Shown: one piece after another, positions 34,352 to 43,845 of the stretch
Position numbering within the stretch: the stretch's first letter is position 1
Layout: each line of letters begins with the position of its first letter
Assembly (NCBI RefSeq): GCF_014196745.1
Contig: NZ_JACIEH010000002.1
Span: 434,383-498,382 of the forward strand
Direction of reading: 5' to 3'
Source of the DNA: Sphingomonas kyeonggiensis
GTDB taxonomy: Bacteria; Pseudomonadota; Alphaproteobacteria; Sphingomonadales; Sphingomonadaceae
DNA length: 64,000 nt
Notes under the pieces: generated by a model
What the model was told of the DNA's origin: nothing
Seen by the model: the letters and a program-made list of their open reading frames with translations, nothing else
Database searches by the model: none
Program-made: the position numbers and the translations under genes

Positions 34352-37300
34352 TCAGAAGGCGAGTCGCAGGCCGCCGGTGCCCTTCAGGCTGTAGCTCTTG
34401 CCGAAGTCGCGGAGCGCGGTGTCGGCCGAGACCTGGCTGTAGAGCGTGATGCGGCCGAGCTGCACGCTGCCGCCCAGCCCGAGCTCACCCCAGAGCCGCT
34501 CGTTGCTCCGCGCGATCGGCGTGCCCGAGACCTGGGTGACCGTGCCGTCCAGCCACTCATAGCTGAGGTTGACCACCCCGTAGAGGTGGCTGCCGGCATC
34601 CTGGCGATCGAGCGAGATGCCCCAGCGCGTCTTCAGGCTGTCGCCCAGGCGCGAGGAGACTTCGGCACCGTTCGGATCGGTGAAGCGATCGAACCCGATA
34701 GTCGAATAGGCCATCTGGATCTGCGGCGTCACCGACAGCGTGCCCGAGAGCGGCGAGCGCTTGCCGACCTCGACGCTATAGGCCTGGCCGGTGCCGTGAT
34801 TGCCATCGGCCAGCTTGCCGAGCACGGTCGACTTCAGCTTGCTGTCGAACCAGGTGAACTGCGCCCGGCTGTCGACATAGAAGCCCTGCGGACCGAACCA
34901 GCTGAGCGTCGCACCCGCGCCATAGCCGCGCGTCTTGATGCTGCCATTCCCGAAGGGCGACGCGATGTTCGCGTGTGCTTCGCCATAGCTGCCCAGCACG
35001 CCGACCACGAGGGTCGAGCCGTCGCTGCGGGTGCTGACCGCCTGGTCCACGCCGAGCTCGACCTTCCAGCTGTCGACATTCACGTCGGAGAGGCTGGTCG
35101 ATTGCACGGCGTTGGGACGCGACCGCGCGCTCTCCATCCGGCCCCAGATGCCCGAGATGCCGTCGCTGTCGGCGTTCCATCGGCGATTGCCGACGCGCTC
35201 CTGCATCGTGCCGATCGCATTGAGCGTGGCCAGCGTCTGGCCATAGGCCTCATAGACCGGCACGCCCGGCTGGTAGAGCGGGGTGGCCGGTGGGGCCACC
35301 GGGCTCAGCAGCGCGGAGCGAAGATACCAGTCGCCATCGCTGGGCGTGGCGACGCCGTTCTTGTAGAGCCGGTAGCCATAGGCGCCGGCGATTAGTGCCG
35401 GAGCCCCCTCGAAGACATAATCGCCGTCGAGCGTGAACGCGCCGTTCGAGGCGCCCGCGACATCGACGATCTTGATGCCCTCGACCGTGGGCGCGCCGGT
35501 GCCGCCCAGGTTGGTCACCTTGACCCGCGTGGTGCCCGCCGTCGAACCGCCCACGACCAGCCGGTCGGCGCGCGCACCGTCGCCGCCGAGCTCGGCTTCG
35601 ATCTCGAGCGTGCCGTTCGCGCCGGTATAGTTGCCGGTGAGGGCGAGCGTGCCGACCCCCGCGAGGCCCGGCGCGATCGTGCCGCTGTTGGTGACCGTGC
35701 CCACCGAGCCGGTGCCTTCGAGACGGCCGGCGGCATCGACGTTGACCGTGCCGCCCAGCGTGCCCGTCACCGCCAGCGTGCCGGCGGCCACCCGGGTGGT
35801 GCCGGCATAGCCGGCATTGGCACCGCTCAGCACCAGCGTGCCGGTGCCCGCCTTGGTGAGGTTGCCCGCGCCCGAAAGCAGGCCCCCCAGGGTAAAGGTC
35901 GTGCCGGTCGCGGTCGAGAGCGTGCCGGCGCCCTGCAGGACGAGGTTGCGGGCGCTGGACAGCGTCGCGCTGGTGGCGAGGGTGCCGCCGTCGAGCATGA
36001 CGCCGCCCGAAGCCGCGCCCAGATTGGCGTCGCTCGCGATCTGCACGGTGCCGCCGGTGACCAGGGTGCCACCGGTATAGCTGTTGGTGCCGCCGAGGAT
36101 CAGCGTGCCCGCATCGGTCTTGACCAGCTGGCTCGCGCCGGTGAGCGCCGCGTTGATCGTGGCGGTGTAGCCGGCACCCGCGGTGCTGCCGTCGCCGACA
36201 CGGATCGTCGCCTGGGCGCCGGTGAGCGCGATCGCGCCGCCGGTGACGGTATAGCCGCCGACCGCGAACTGCATGCCCGAGGCGGCGACCTGGCCAAGGC
36301 CGTTGTCGACCGTGACGGTGCCCGCCGTCCCGCCGAACACCGCGAACGCGCCATCGGCATAGGCGGCGTTCAGGATGCCCGAGCTGTCCGTCCAATTGTC
36401 GTTGCCGGTGCCGTTCTGCCAGGTGCCGGTGCCGCCATTGACCGCGCCATTGTGCCGCGGCGCGGTGGTGCCGTCCCAGAAGTTCAGCGTGAGATTGGCA
36501 TAGTTGATCAGGTTGACCTGACCCGCGACCGAGGTCTGGACCCCGATGTTGCTGCCCGCCGGCGCCGCGCCGACGGTGAGGCCGTTGTCGGTGAGCGTGC
36601 CGCCATAGTTGAACACGCGGTAGATGCCGGCGCCGAAATTGCCGCCGATCGTCTGGCTCACGTTGATCGTGCCGTCGAGCACCAGGTTGCCGCCGACATT
36701 GACCAGGTCGTTGAGCCCGCCGCCCGCGCTGTTCGCCGCGCCGAGCTCATAGTTGAGCGTGGCGCCCTGCGCGATGCTCAGGTTGCCGGCGATCGTCAGC
36801 GTGCCTGCGCCGCCCGCGCCCGGCGCCAGCGTGCCGTTCAGCGCGACGCTGCCGCCGATCGTGCCGGTGCCGCCCAGCGTGCCGCCCGTGGCGACGGTGG
36901 TGAGGCCGGTGGCCGCGGCATAGTTGCCGTTCACCAACAGCGTGCCCTGCGAAACCAGCGCGCCGCCGGTGAAGCTGCCGGTGCCGCCGAGCACCAGCGT
37001 GCCGGCGCCGGTCTTGCCCAGGCTGCCGGTGCCGGTGATCGCGCCGGTCAGCGTCAGCGTCGTCCCCGCATCGGGAGCGAACACGCCCTGTCCGGCGAGC
37101 GTGACGCCGCGCGCCGAGCCGATGTCGGCGGTGGTCGCCAGGGTGCCGCCGTTGAAGCTCAGCCCGCCGGCCGCGGCGCCCAGATTGGTGTCGCTCGCGA
37201 TCTGCAGCACGCCGCCATTGATCGCGGTACCGCCGGTGTAGCTATTGGCGCCGCTGAGGACGAGCCGGCCGAGATCGGTCTTCGCCAGTTGGCTCGCGCC

Positions 37301-40300
37301 GGTCAGCACGCTGCCGATCGTCGCGGTATAGCCCGCCCCGCCGGTCGTGCCGTCGCCGACCCGGATCACCGCCTGCGCGCCGGTGAGCGTCACGGCGTCG
37401 CCGGTGATCGCATAGCCGTTGCTGGCGAACTGGATGCCCGCCACGGTCACTGCGCCCAGGCCGTTGTCGACCGTCACCGCGCCGGCCGCGCCGGTGAAGA
37501 TGGCGATTGTGCCGTCCGAATAGCCCGCGTTGAGCGCGCCGGTCAGGTCGGTCCAGTTGTCGTTGCCGGTCCGTGCCTGCCACACGCCGTTGCCGCCGTT
37601 GATCACGCCGTCATTCTTCGGACCGGCCGCGCCGTCCCAGAAGTTCAGCGTCAGTCCGGCGACATTGACCAGGTTCACTTGGCCCGCGACCGAGGTCTGG
37701 ACGAAGGTGTCCGCGCCCGCCGGCTGGGTGCCGATGGTCAGGCCGTTGTTGGTCAGCGCGCCCGCATAGTTGAGCACCCGGTAGATGCCGACGTCGAAGC
37801 TGCCGCCTGGCGAGGTCGTCACGTCGATCGTGCCGTCTAGGGTCAGATTGCCGCCGACATTGACCAGGTCGTTGAGCGCGCCGCCGACCGCGCCGGCCTG
37901 GCCGAGATCGAAGGCGAGATGGCTGCCGCTGCCCAGCGCCAGGTTGCCGTTGATCGTCAGCGTGCCGACGCCGTTGCTGCCCGCCGCCAGCGTGCCGCCG
38001 GCGCTCATGTCGACGCTGCCGCCGAGGATGCCGGTGCCGCCCAGCGTCGCGCCTGCCGCAACGGTGATGAGGCCGGTCGCGGCCGACTGATCGCCGTTGA
38101 CCAGCAGCGTGCCGCCATTGACGTTGGTCGCGCCGGCATAGCTGTTGGTGCCGGTGAGGGTGAGCGTGTTGGCGCCGAACTTGGTGATCGAGCCGCTGCC
38201 CGAGATCGGGTTCGCGGCGGTCACATTGTCCGACCGGGAGAACCACAGCTCGCCATTGTTGGCGATGGCGCCGGTGACGCTGCCGGTGGTGCCGCCGGCG
38301 CCGAGCTGCAGGATGCCCGCGTTGATCGTCGTGCCGCCGGTGTAGATGCTGTCCCCGCTCAGGACCAGCGCGCCCGCGCCATCCTTGACCAGCCCGCCCG
38401 CGCCGACGAACCGCGGCGAGACGAAGATATTGTGGCTGTCGGTGTCGATGGCGACGCCGTTGGCACCGATCGTGACGTCACGCGCATCGAAGCCATCGAA
38501 GAAGGCGCTGCTGTCGCCGGTGGCGCGCAGCAGTGCGCCGTCCAGGGTGACGTTCACCGTGCCGTCGCCGGCGCGGATGCCGGAGGTCTCCAGAACCGCG
38601 CGATTTGCCGCGGTGCCCTGCAGGGTCAGCGTTCCGCTGGAGCCCGCAGCCATGCCGATAAGGATTCCGTCTTCGGAACGAACCCGTGCGCCAGCCTCGA
38701 TCGCGAGCGAACCGCTGCCGTTGTTGCCGATGGTGATGCTCGAGGTCGATACCAGCCAGTTCGAGCCGGCACCCGTCACCGTGACGCTGCCATTGGAGCC
38801 GGCACCGGCGCCGACATAGCCCTGATTGCTGGTGACGCTCGCGCCATCCTCGATGCGCAGGGTTCCGGCGGCATAGCTGCCGACAGTCAGCTGCCCGGTA
38901 TCGGCCCAGCTCGAACCGACCCCGGTGATCACGGCATTGCCCTGGCTCGAATCGCCGACGATGCTGTCATGGCTGGAGATCGTGCCGCCGGCTTCGACGC
39001 GCAGATTGCCCGTGCCGCCCTGGCCGAGCGAGATCCGCCCGGTGCTCTGCCAGGACGAGCCGATGCCGCTGACCAGCGCATTGCCGACCGCACCGGCGGA
39101 GATGCCGAGCGCGCCGGTGTTGCTCAGCACCGTGCCGCCATTGGTGACGTTCAGCGTGCCGGTGCCGTCATAGCCCACCGACAGCGTGTCGCTGTTGGTC
39201 CAGGTCGAGCCTGCACCGGTTATCGTGACGGTCGCGCGCTCGCCGGCATAGGGGCCGACCAGGCCGTTGACGTTGCTGAGCGTGCCACCGCCGGAGAGCT
39301 GCAACCCACCCGTGCGGACATAAATGTCGCCGGCGATGGTGCTGGCGCCGGTCAGCACGAGCGTGCCGAGATCGGTCTTCAGCAGGTCACCCGCGCCGGT
39401 GATGTTCGAGGCGATCGTCGCGGTATAGCCCGCGCCCGCCGCGGTGCCGTCGCCGACGCGGATGATCGACTGCGATCCGGTGAGCCCGATCGCGCCGCCG
39501 GTGATCGTGTAGCCGTCGGTGGCGAACTGCATGCCCGATGCGTTGACCGCGCCCAGGCTGGTGTCGACCGTAACCGTGCCGCCCGTCGCCATGAAGATCG
39601 CGAAGGTGTCGGCGGCATAGTCGTTGTTCAGCGAGCCGTCGAACAGCGCCCAGTTGTCGTTGCCGCCGGCCGCTTGCCAGATGCCGCTGCCGCCGGTGAT
39701 CGCATTGTCGCCCCGCGCGCCATTGCCGTCCCAGAAGCTGAAATCGGTCGGTGCGACGTTGGCGAGGTTGACCTGGCCCGCGACCGAGGTCTGGATCTGC
39801 GGGATGCTGCCCGCCGGCACGTTGCCGACCGCGAAGCCGTTGTTGGTGAGCGAGCCGCCATAGCTGATCACGCGGTAGACGCCGGGTCCGAAATCGCCGC
39901 CGGGCGTGACGGTCACGTCGATCGTGCCGGCCAGGGTCAGGTTGCCGCCGACCTCGATCAGGTCGTTGAGCGGGCCGCCGACGGTGTTCGACTGGCCGAA
40001 CTCGTAATCGAGCAGCGAGTTGTTCCCGAGGCTTAGATTCCCGGCGATGGTGAGTGTGCCCGGGCTGTTGCCGGGGGCGAGAATGCCGTCGGTCACGATC
40101 ACGTTGCCGCCGATTGTGCCGGCGCCGCCCAGCCTGCCGCCGTTCGAGACGTTGACCAGGCTCGTCGCATTGCCGAGCGTGCCGTTGACCCGCAGCGTGC
40201 TGCCATTGCCGGTGCTGTTGGTGACGTTGACGGTGCCGGAGAAGGCGCCGCTGTTGCCGGTGAGGTTGGTGGTGCCCTCGACCTGATTGATCGCGCCGGC

Positions 40301-43069
40301 GCCGAAGATCGCCGAGCCGAACAGATAGTTGCTGTCGGTGTGGTTGAAGTTGATGCGCGACGTGGGGCTGCCCAGCATTAGCGACGGCGCGGTGAATGCG
40401 CCCGAGGCGGTGGCGGCCTGGCCCTCCGCGCCGCCGATGCTGAGGACGCCGGTCGCCGTGGCGCCGTTGGCCAGCACGAGATAGCCGGCGACATCCACCG
40501 AGGCGCCGTCGCTCAGGACGAGCTCACCCGTGCCGGTGCCGCTGCCGATCGTCAGGTCGCCGCCGGTGGTGGCGAAGTGCGAATTGGCCCCCGAGACGGT
40601 GAGCCTGGCCGGCAGCGCGGCCGAGACCGTGCCGAAGGTGGCGCTGGAGAAGCTCGCCGCGCCGCCCTGCTGCACGGTGAAGTCGCCGTTGCTCAGCACC
40701 AGCGAATTGGTGCTGGTCCAGTTCGATCCCGCGCCGGTGATCGTGGCGGACGGCGTCCCGCGGGTGTTGCCGGTCGCGAAGCCGATGGTGCTGGCGCCTG
40801 CGGTGTGCAGCGTGCCGCCGGCGCTGATCGTGAGCTTGCCGTTGGTGATGCCGCTGCCGGCGAGCACCAGCCCGCCCGCCACATCTGCCCGCGAGCCTGC
40901 GCCATCGACGATGAGTTCCGCCGTGTTGGTCGAGGCGGCCGAGACGGTCGAAGCACGTAGCGAGATGTCGCCGGTCGTGGTCGTGAGATGCCCGCCATTG
41001 GTGACGCTGACGGCTAGCGCCCGGTTGAGGTTCGCCACGCCGGTGATCGCGGTGGTGCTGAAGGCCGAGCCCGCCCCATCGACGCCGAGCATGATCGGGG
41101 CGGCGGTGTTGACGTTGATCGATGTCGCGCCACCCGAAGTGGTCGTTCCACCGCCCGCGATGAGGAACTGCCCACCGGAGATGGTCGTCCCGGCGCCATA
41201 GTTGTTCTGGCCGGTGAGCGTGAGCGTCCCGGTGTTCGCCTTGGACACGCCACCGGTGCCGGTGATCGCGCCGGCATAGGCATAGGCATCCGTGCGGTTG
41301 AACCCCAGCGTGCTGTTGTTGACGATATCGCCCAGGACCGAACCGGTGGTGCCGCCATTGCCGATGTTCAGCGTTCCCGAAGCGATCGTCGTGACGCCGG
41401 TGTAGGTGTTGTCGCCCGCCAGGGTGAGTACGCCTGCACCCGACTTGACCAGCGCGCCGCCGCCCAGCAGCGGCCCTCCTATGGTCAGGTTGCTGCCGGC
41501 AGTGGTGATCTCGAAGCCGCCGCCGTTCGCGCCCCAGTTGACCGTGCGGGCCAGGCCGCCGCTCGCGCCGGTCCACTGCAGCGTGCCGCCATTGATCGTG
41601 AGTGCGCCGGCTACGTCGCCTAGCGCGCCGTTCGAACCCACCGACAGCTTGCCGCCGGTGATCGTCGTGCCGCCGCTATAGCTGTTGGTGTTCGCGACCA
41701 GCGTCGTCGTGCCCGATCCGCTCTGGAGGATCGATCCGGTACCGGTGATGAAGCTGGTTACGGTATTGGCGATGCTGCTGTCGAAGACGAGGACGCCGTT
41801 GTTGGCCACCTGGCGGAACGCCACGCTCGCCGCACCGCCATCGCCGACCCGCAGCGTGCCCTGGTTGATGGTCCAGTCCATCAGCATCGCGTTGGTGCCG
41901 GTCAGCGTCCAGGTGCTGGTGCCGTTCTTCTCGAATTTGTCGCTGGTATCGAAGTTGCGATACTTGCCCGTGGGCGAGACCTGCGAGATGTCGAAGCTCG
42001 CATCGTCCGGGCCGCCGAACCCCAGGACTTCGGTGCCGCTCACGCTCGCGGTCACGTTCCCCTCGATGTTCGAGGTTGCCCACAGCTCGAGATACAGTCG
42101 GGTGCCGCCGTTCGTGTCCATGCGGATCGCGTCGGTGCTGCCCGCGCCGGCCCGGATCGTACCCGTGTTGATGATCTTGATCGACCAGGCCTGGTTGAAG
42201 CTCTGGATCGCCGCGGCGCCGTTGCCGCCCTCCAGTGTGCCCGTGTTGGTCACGGTAAGAAGCTGGGAGCCGATGCCCCGGATCGCCGCGCCGCCGGTGA
42301 AGGCCGGATCGCTGTTCGACCCACCGCGGATCGTGCCGTTGTTGACGATGGACGCGGTCGCCGTGAGATTGCGCGAATAGATTGCGAAGCCGTCGCTGCC
42401 ACTTTGGCCGTTCGAACCCTGGATCAGGCTGTTGTTGATCAGCGTGCCGCCGCTGTTGATCGACACGGCCACGCCCGCATTCCCGCCCGTCGGGGTAAGC
42501 GCATAGGAGATCGAATCGCCGGCCGCGATGGTGCCGTTGTTCACGAAGGTGCCGGTGCCGTTCAGGCTGAGGGCGATGCCTGGATCCTGACCGGCGCTGC
42601 TCATCGAGCTCCCGCGGATCGTCGCGGTGCTGGTGACGGTGCCCGTGCCGGTCAGCGACAAGGTTCCCGCGGTCACGCCGGTATTGCCGCCGAAATTGCC
42701 GGTCAGGACCAGGGTGTTGGTGCCCGACGGGCCTGCGATGAGCGTGCCCTGGCCGGTCGTCGGGCCGGTCAGTACGAATCCCTGCGTATCGATCGTAACG
42801 GCCTTGTTCGGCAGGGTGAAGGTGGCGGTCGATACGCTGAAGCTGGAACCCAGCACGATGCGGGGGGCGGTATCCGCATTGCCGGCGATCGTGGTGAGCG
42901 CCGCCTGCAGCTCGGCCTCGCTGTTCACCACATAATCATTGGCCCAGGCCGCCGAGGGAAGGAGAAGGGAGAGCGCCAGCGCGGCGCCGCCCGCGCCGGC
43001 GAGCAGCTTGCGGCGGCGGCCAGAGGCGGCATGGTTGATCTTGCGGCCCGGCTTCGCGTTCGTGATCAT
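34352..43069 (-). CDS. Giant autotransporter (type Va) with beta-helical passenger
   Basis: About 2,905 aa from ATG 43069 (GGGGAG upstream). An extended basic N-terminus precedes a hydrophobic signal (LLAGAGGAALALSLLLPSAAWAND). The passenger carries dozens of autotransporter-associated repeats of the forms TLTGTNSYTGGTTI, GKLSVGSNGALG and GAGSNWTSTNSLVLSNG, giving a long right-handed beta helix. The last 270 residues are the autotransporter barrel (GIWGRMESARSRPNAV to the terminal GGLRLAF, ending in Phe). Three diverged internal repeats of about 238 residues each carry an FWDG-x-NDNW core. Probably a surface adhesin or biofilm protein. No protease or lipase motif seen. Confidence 0.93.
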   Translation of the reverse strand: MITNAKPGRKINHAASGRRRKLLAGAGGAALALSLLLPSAAWANDYVVNSEAELQAALTTIAGNADTAPRIVLGSSFSVSTATFTLPNKAVTIDTQGFVLTGPTTGQGTLIAGPSGTNTLVLTGNFGGNTGVTAGTLSLTGTGTVTSTATIRGSSMSSAGQDPGIALSLNGTGTFVNNGTIAAGDSISYALTPTGGNAGVAVSINSGGTLINNSLIQGSNGQSGSDGFAIYSRNLTATASIVNNGTIRGGSNSDPAFTGGAAIRGIGSQLLTVTNTGTLEGGNGAAAIQSFNQAWSIKIINTGTIRAGAGSTDAIRMDTNGGTRLYLELWATSNIEGNVTASVSGTEVLGFGGPDDASFDISQVSPTGKYRNFDTSDKFEKNGTSTWTLTGTNAMLMDWTINQGTLRVGDGGAASVAFRQVANNGVLVFDSSIANTVTSFITGTGSILQSGSGTTTLVANTNSYSGGTTITGGKLSVGSNGALGDVAGALTINGGTLQWTGASGGLARTVNWGANGGGFEITTAGSNLTIGGPLLGGGALVKSGAGVLTLAGDNTYTGVTTIASGTLNIGNGGTTGSVLGDIVNNSTLGFNRTDAYAYAGAITGTGGVSKANTGTLTLTGQNNYGAGTTISGGQFLIAGGGTTTSGGATSINVNTAAPIMLGVDGAGSAFSTTAITGVANLNRALAVSVTNGGHLTTTTGDISLRASTVSAASTNTAELIVDGAGSRADVAGGLVLAGSGITNGKLTISAGGTLHTAGASTIGFATGNTRGTPSATITGAGSNWTSTNSLVLSNGDFTVQQGGAASFSSATFGTVSAALPARLTVSGANSHFATTGGDLTIGSGTGTGELVLSDGASVDVAGYLVLANGATATGVLSIGGAEGQAATASGAFTAPSLMLGSPTSRINFNHTDSNYLFGSAIFGAGAINQVEGTTNLTGNSGAFSGTVNVTNSTGNGSTLRVNGTLGNATSLVNVSNGGRLGGAGTIGGNVIVTDGILAPGNSPGTLTIAGNLSLGNNSLLDYEFGQSNTVGGPLNDLIEVGGNLTLAGTIDVTVTPGGDFGPGVYRVISYGGSLTNNGFAVGNVPAGSIPQIQTSVAGQVNLANVAPTDFSFWDGNGARGDNAITGGSGIWQAAGGNDNWALFDGSLNNDYAADTFAIFMATGGTVTVDTSLGAVNASGMQFATDGYTITGGAIGLTGSQSIIRVGDGTAAGAGYTATIASNITGAGDLLKTDLGTLVLTGASTIAGDIYVRTGGLQLSGGGTLSNVNGLVGPYAGERATVTITGAGSTWTNSDTLSVGYDGTGTLNVTNGGTVLSNTGALGISAGAVGNALVSGIGSSWQSTGRISLGQGGTGNLRVEAGGTISSHDSIVGDSSQGNAVITGVGSSWADTGQLTVGSYAAGTLRIEDGASVTSNQGYVGAGAGSNGSVTVTGAGSNWLVSTSSITIGNNGSGSLAIEAGARVRSEDGILIGMAAGSSGTLTLQGTAANRAVLETSGIRAGDGTVNVTLDGALLRATGDSSAFFDGFDARDVTIGANGVAIDTDSHNIFVSPRFVGAGGLVKDGAGALVLSGDSIYTGGTTINAGILQLGAGGTTGSVTGAIANNGELWFSRSDNVTAANPISGSGSITKFGANTLTLTGTNSYAGATNVNGGTLLVNGDQSAATGLITVAAGATLGGTGILGGSVDMSAGGTLAAGSNGVGTLTINGNLALGSGSHLAFDLGQAGAVGGALNDLVNVGGNLTLDGTIDVTTSPGGSFDVGIYRVLNYAGALTNNGLTIGTQPAGADTFVQTSVAGQVNLVNVAGLTLNFWDGAAGPKNDGVINGGNGVWQARTGNDNWTDLTGALNAGYSDGTIAIFTGAAGAVTVDNGLGAVTVAGIQFASNGYAITGDAVTLTGAQAVIRVGDGTTGGAGYTATIGSVLTGASQLAKTDLGRLVLSGANSYTGGTAINGGVLQIASDTNLGAAAGGLSFNGGTLATTADIGSARGVTLAGQGVFAPDAGTTLTLTGAITGTGSLGKTGAGTLVLGGTGSFTGGALVSQGTLLVNGNYAAATGLTTVATGGTLGGTGTIGGSVALNGTLAPGAGGAGTLTIAGNLSIAQGATLNYELGAANSAGGGLNDLVNVGGNLVLDGTINVSQTIGGNFGAGIYRVFNYGGTLTDNGLTVGAAPAGSNIGVQTSVAGQVNLINYANLTLNFWDGTTAPRHNGAVNGGTGTWQNGTGNDNWTDSSGILNAAYADGAFAVFGGTAGTVTVDNGLGQVAASGMQFAVGGYTVTGGAIALTGAQATIRVGDGSTAGAGYTATINAALTGASQLVKTDAGTLILGGTNSYTGGTLVTGGTVQIASDANLGAASGGVMLDGGTLATSATLSSARNLVLQGAGTLSTATGTTFTLGGLLSGAGNLTKAGTGTLVLSGANAGYAGTTRVAAGTLAVTGTLGGTVNVDAAGRLEGTGSVGTVTNSGTIAPGLAGVGTLALTGNYTGANGTLEIEAELGGDGARADRLVVGGSTAGTTRVKVTNLGGTGAPTVEGIKIVDVAGASNGAFTLDGDYVFEGAPALIAGAYGYRLYKNGVATPSDGDWYLRSALLSPVAPPATPLYQPGVPVYEAYGQTLATLNAIGTMQERVGNRRWNADSDGISGIWGRMESARSRPNAVQSTSLSDVNVDSWKVELGVDQAVSTRSDGSTLVVGVLGSYGEAHANIASPFGNGSIKTRGYGAGATLSWFGPQGFYVDSRAQFTWFDSKLKSTVLGKLADGNHGTGQAYSVEVGKRSPLSGTLSVTPQIQMAYSTIGFDRFTDPNGAEVSSRLGDSLKTRWGISLDRQDAGSHLYGVVNLSYEWLDGTVTQVSGTPIARSNERLWGELGLGGSVQLGRITLYSQVSADTALRDFGKSYSLKGTGGLRLAF
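36092..36806 (-). repeat. Autotransporter long repeat, copy C
   Basis: About 715 bp (238 aa) from GTLTIAGNLSIA to TDAGTLILGG, with the core FWDGTTAPRHNG, GNDNWTDSSG, TVTVDNGLG and IRVGDGSTAGAGYTATI. Closest in sequence to copy B. Confidence 0.75.
37253..37972 (-). repeat. Autotransporter long repeat, copy B
   Basis: About 720 bp from GTLTINGNLALG to TDLGRLVLSG, with FWDGAAGPKNDG, GNDNWTDLTG, VTVDNGLGAV and IRVGDGTTGGAGYTATI. Starts about 1.16 kb before copy C in gene order. Confidence 0.75.
39350..40062 (-). repeat. Autotransporter long repeat, copy A
   Basis: About 713 bp from GTLTIAGNLSLG to TDLGTLVLTG, with FWDGNGARGDN, GNDNWALFDG, VTVDTSLGAV and IRVGDGTAAGAGYTATI. About 2.1 kb before copy B; the interval holds a run of short 'G.GS.W..T' repeats. 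Confidence 0.75.
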
Positions 43070-43348
43070 GGTAAGCTTACTCCCCGACGGCATGCGGACG
43101 TGACGAGACACCCCGCCGGACGGCAGAGTGCGCAGAAATCTGACGAACCGATCGATGATACGAAGTTGGATACGGCCCCTGGATGCCGCCTTCCGTGCAC
43201 TCCTCGTGACTCAGACGAAACGTTCGGGTCTCGCGGTGCAGCAGGGGGTGTTAACGGTTCGTTACCAGGGCGTATCCAAAAGCGTTTCCGCTACGTTTCC
43301 CGTGGTTTTTCGGCCTTTTCTCACAGGTTTGGCGGAAGGCGAAGGTGC
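43070..43348. other. Autotransporter upstream region
   Basis: 279 bp with no gene. GTTA occurs at 43250-43253 and 43261-43264 (an 11-bp step) in an A+T-richer part that probably holds the promoter of the minus-strand autotransporter. No clear -35/-10 pair. Confidence 0.35.
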
Positions 43349-43380
43349 AAAAAAGAAGCCCCCGGCATGGGCCGGAGGCT
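43349..43380 (-). terminator. Terminator of the 81-aa secreted protein gene
   Basis: On the minus strand AGCCTCCGGC, short loop, GCCGGGGGCT (one mismatch), then TCTTTTTTGC. It lies about 30 bases after the stop codon at 43412. Confidence 0.8.
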
Positions 43381-43411
43381 CTGGGAGTGCGGTGTTTGGA
43401 AAGGGTTGGCT

Positions 43412-43657
43412 TCAGCGGCCGGTCTGGCGCGGGACCGGGGCCGCGCACTTGGCGCGCACGGGCAGGGCGGACTTGCCGGCCTGGTGGTGGCTCTGCACGG
43501 TCTGGCAGGCCGGGCGCTCGCGCGGGCGCCAGTGCGCCACGGGAGTCTTGCCCGAGGGTGCCCAGACGAGCTGGTGGGTCTCGTGCAGGGACTGGGCCTG
43601 GGCGATGGGGGCGGCGAGCATGCAGGCCGCGGCTGCGATCGGAAGAGCGAGCTTCAT
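43412..43657 (-). CDS. Small secreted basic protein of unknown function
   Basis: 81 aa with AAAGGAG seven bases before ATG 43657. A clear signal peptide (MKLALPIAAAACMLAAPIAQ, cleavage after AQA) leaves a mature peptide of about 59 residues that is rich in His, Arg and Pro, with two Cys (PACQTV and AKCAAP) that could form a disulfide. It has its own terminator and is divergent from the response-regulator gene, sharing the control region with the 21-bp repeats. I do not recognise a family. Confidence 0.7.
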   Translation of the reverse strand: MKLALPIAAAACMLAAPIAQAQSLHETHQLVWAPSGKTPVAHWRPRERPACQTVQSHHQAGKSALPVRAKCAAPVPRQTGR

Positions 43658-43714
43658 GGGAATCTCCTTTGCAGCCGGAAATAATGCGCGTGTCCGATCG
43701 GCGCTTTGCGGGCC

Positions 43715-43768
43715 TGTAAGGAAGCTTTTCCCGTACGTTACGAAGCACTGCTCCCTTGTGACAAAGCA
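43715..43768. promoter_or_regulatory. Three 21-bp-phased direct repeats in the divergent control region
   Basis: Related 12-mers TGTAAGGAAGCT (43715), CGTTACGAAGCA (43736) and TGTGACAAAGCA (43757) start exactly 21 bases apart, about two helical turns, so they face the same side of the DNA. They sit between the small secreted protein gene and the OmpR-type response-regulator gene. That regulator is the first candidate to bind them. Confidence 0.55.
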
Positions 43769-43845
43769 TTGCCCGACAGGGGCTCTCTTGAGCGGAAAGG
43801 ACGGGCGCCCTAAGTGCCAGACATGAATTGTTGCGAGACCATGGC

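Noticed and set aside
34352..43069. CRISPR-like or tandem DNA repeats in the autotransporter gene
   Set aside because: The repetition follows protein motifs inside one continuous reading frame, has variable spacing and lacks identical repeats with unique spacers.
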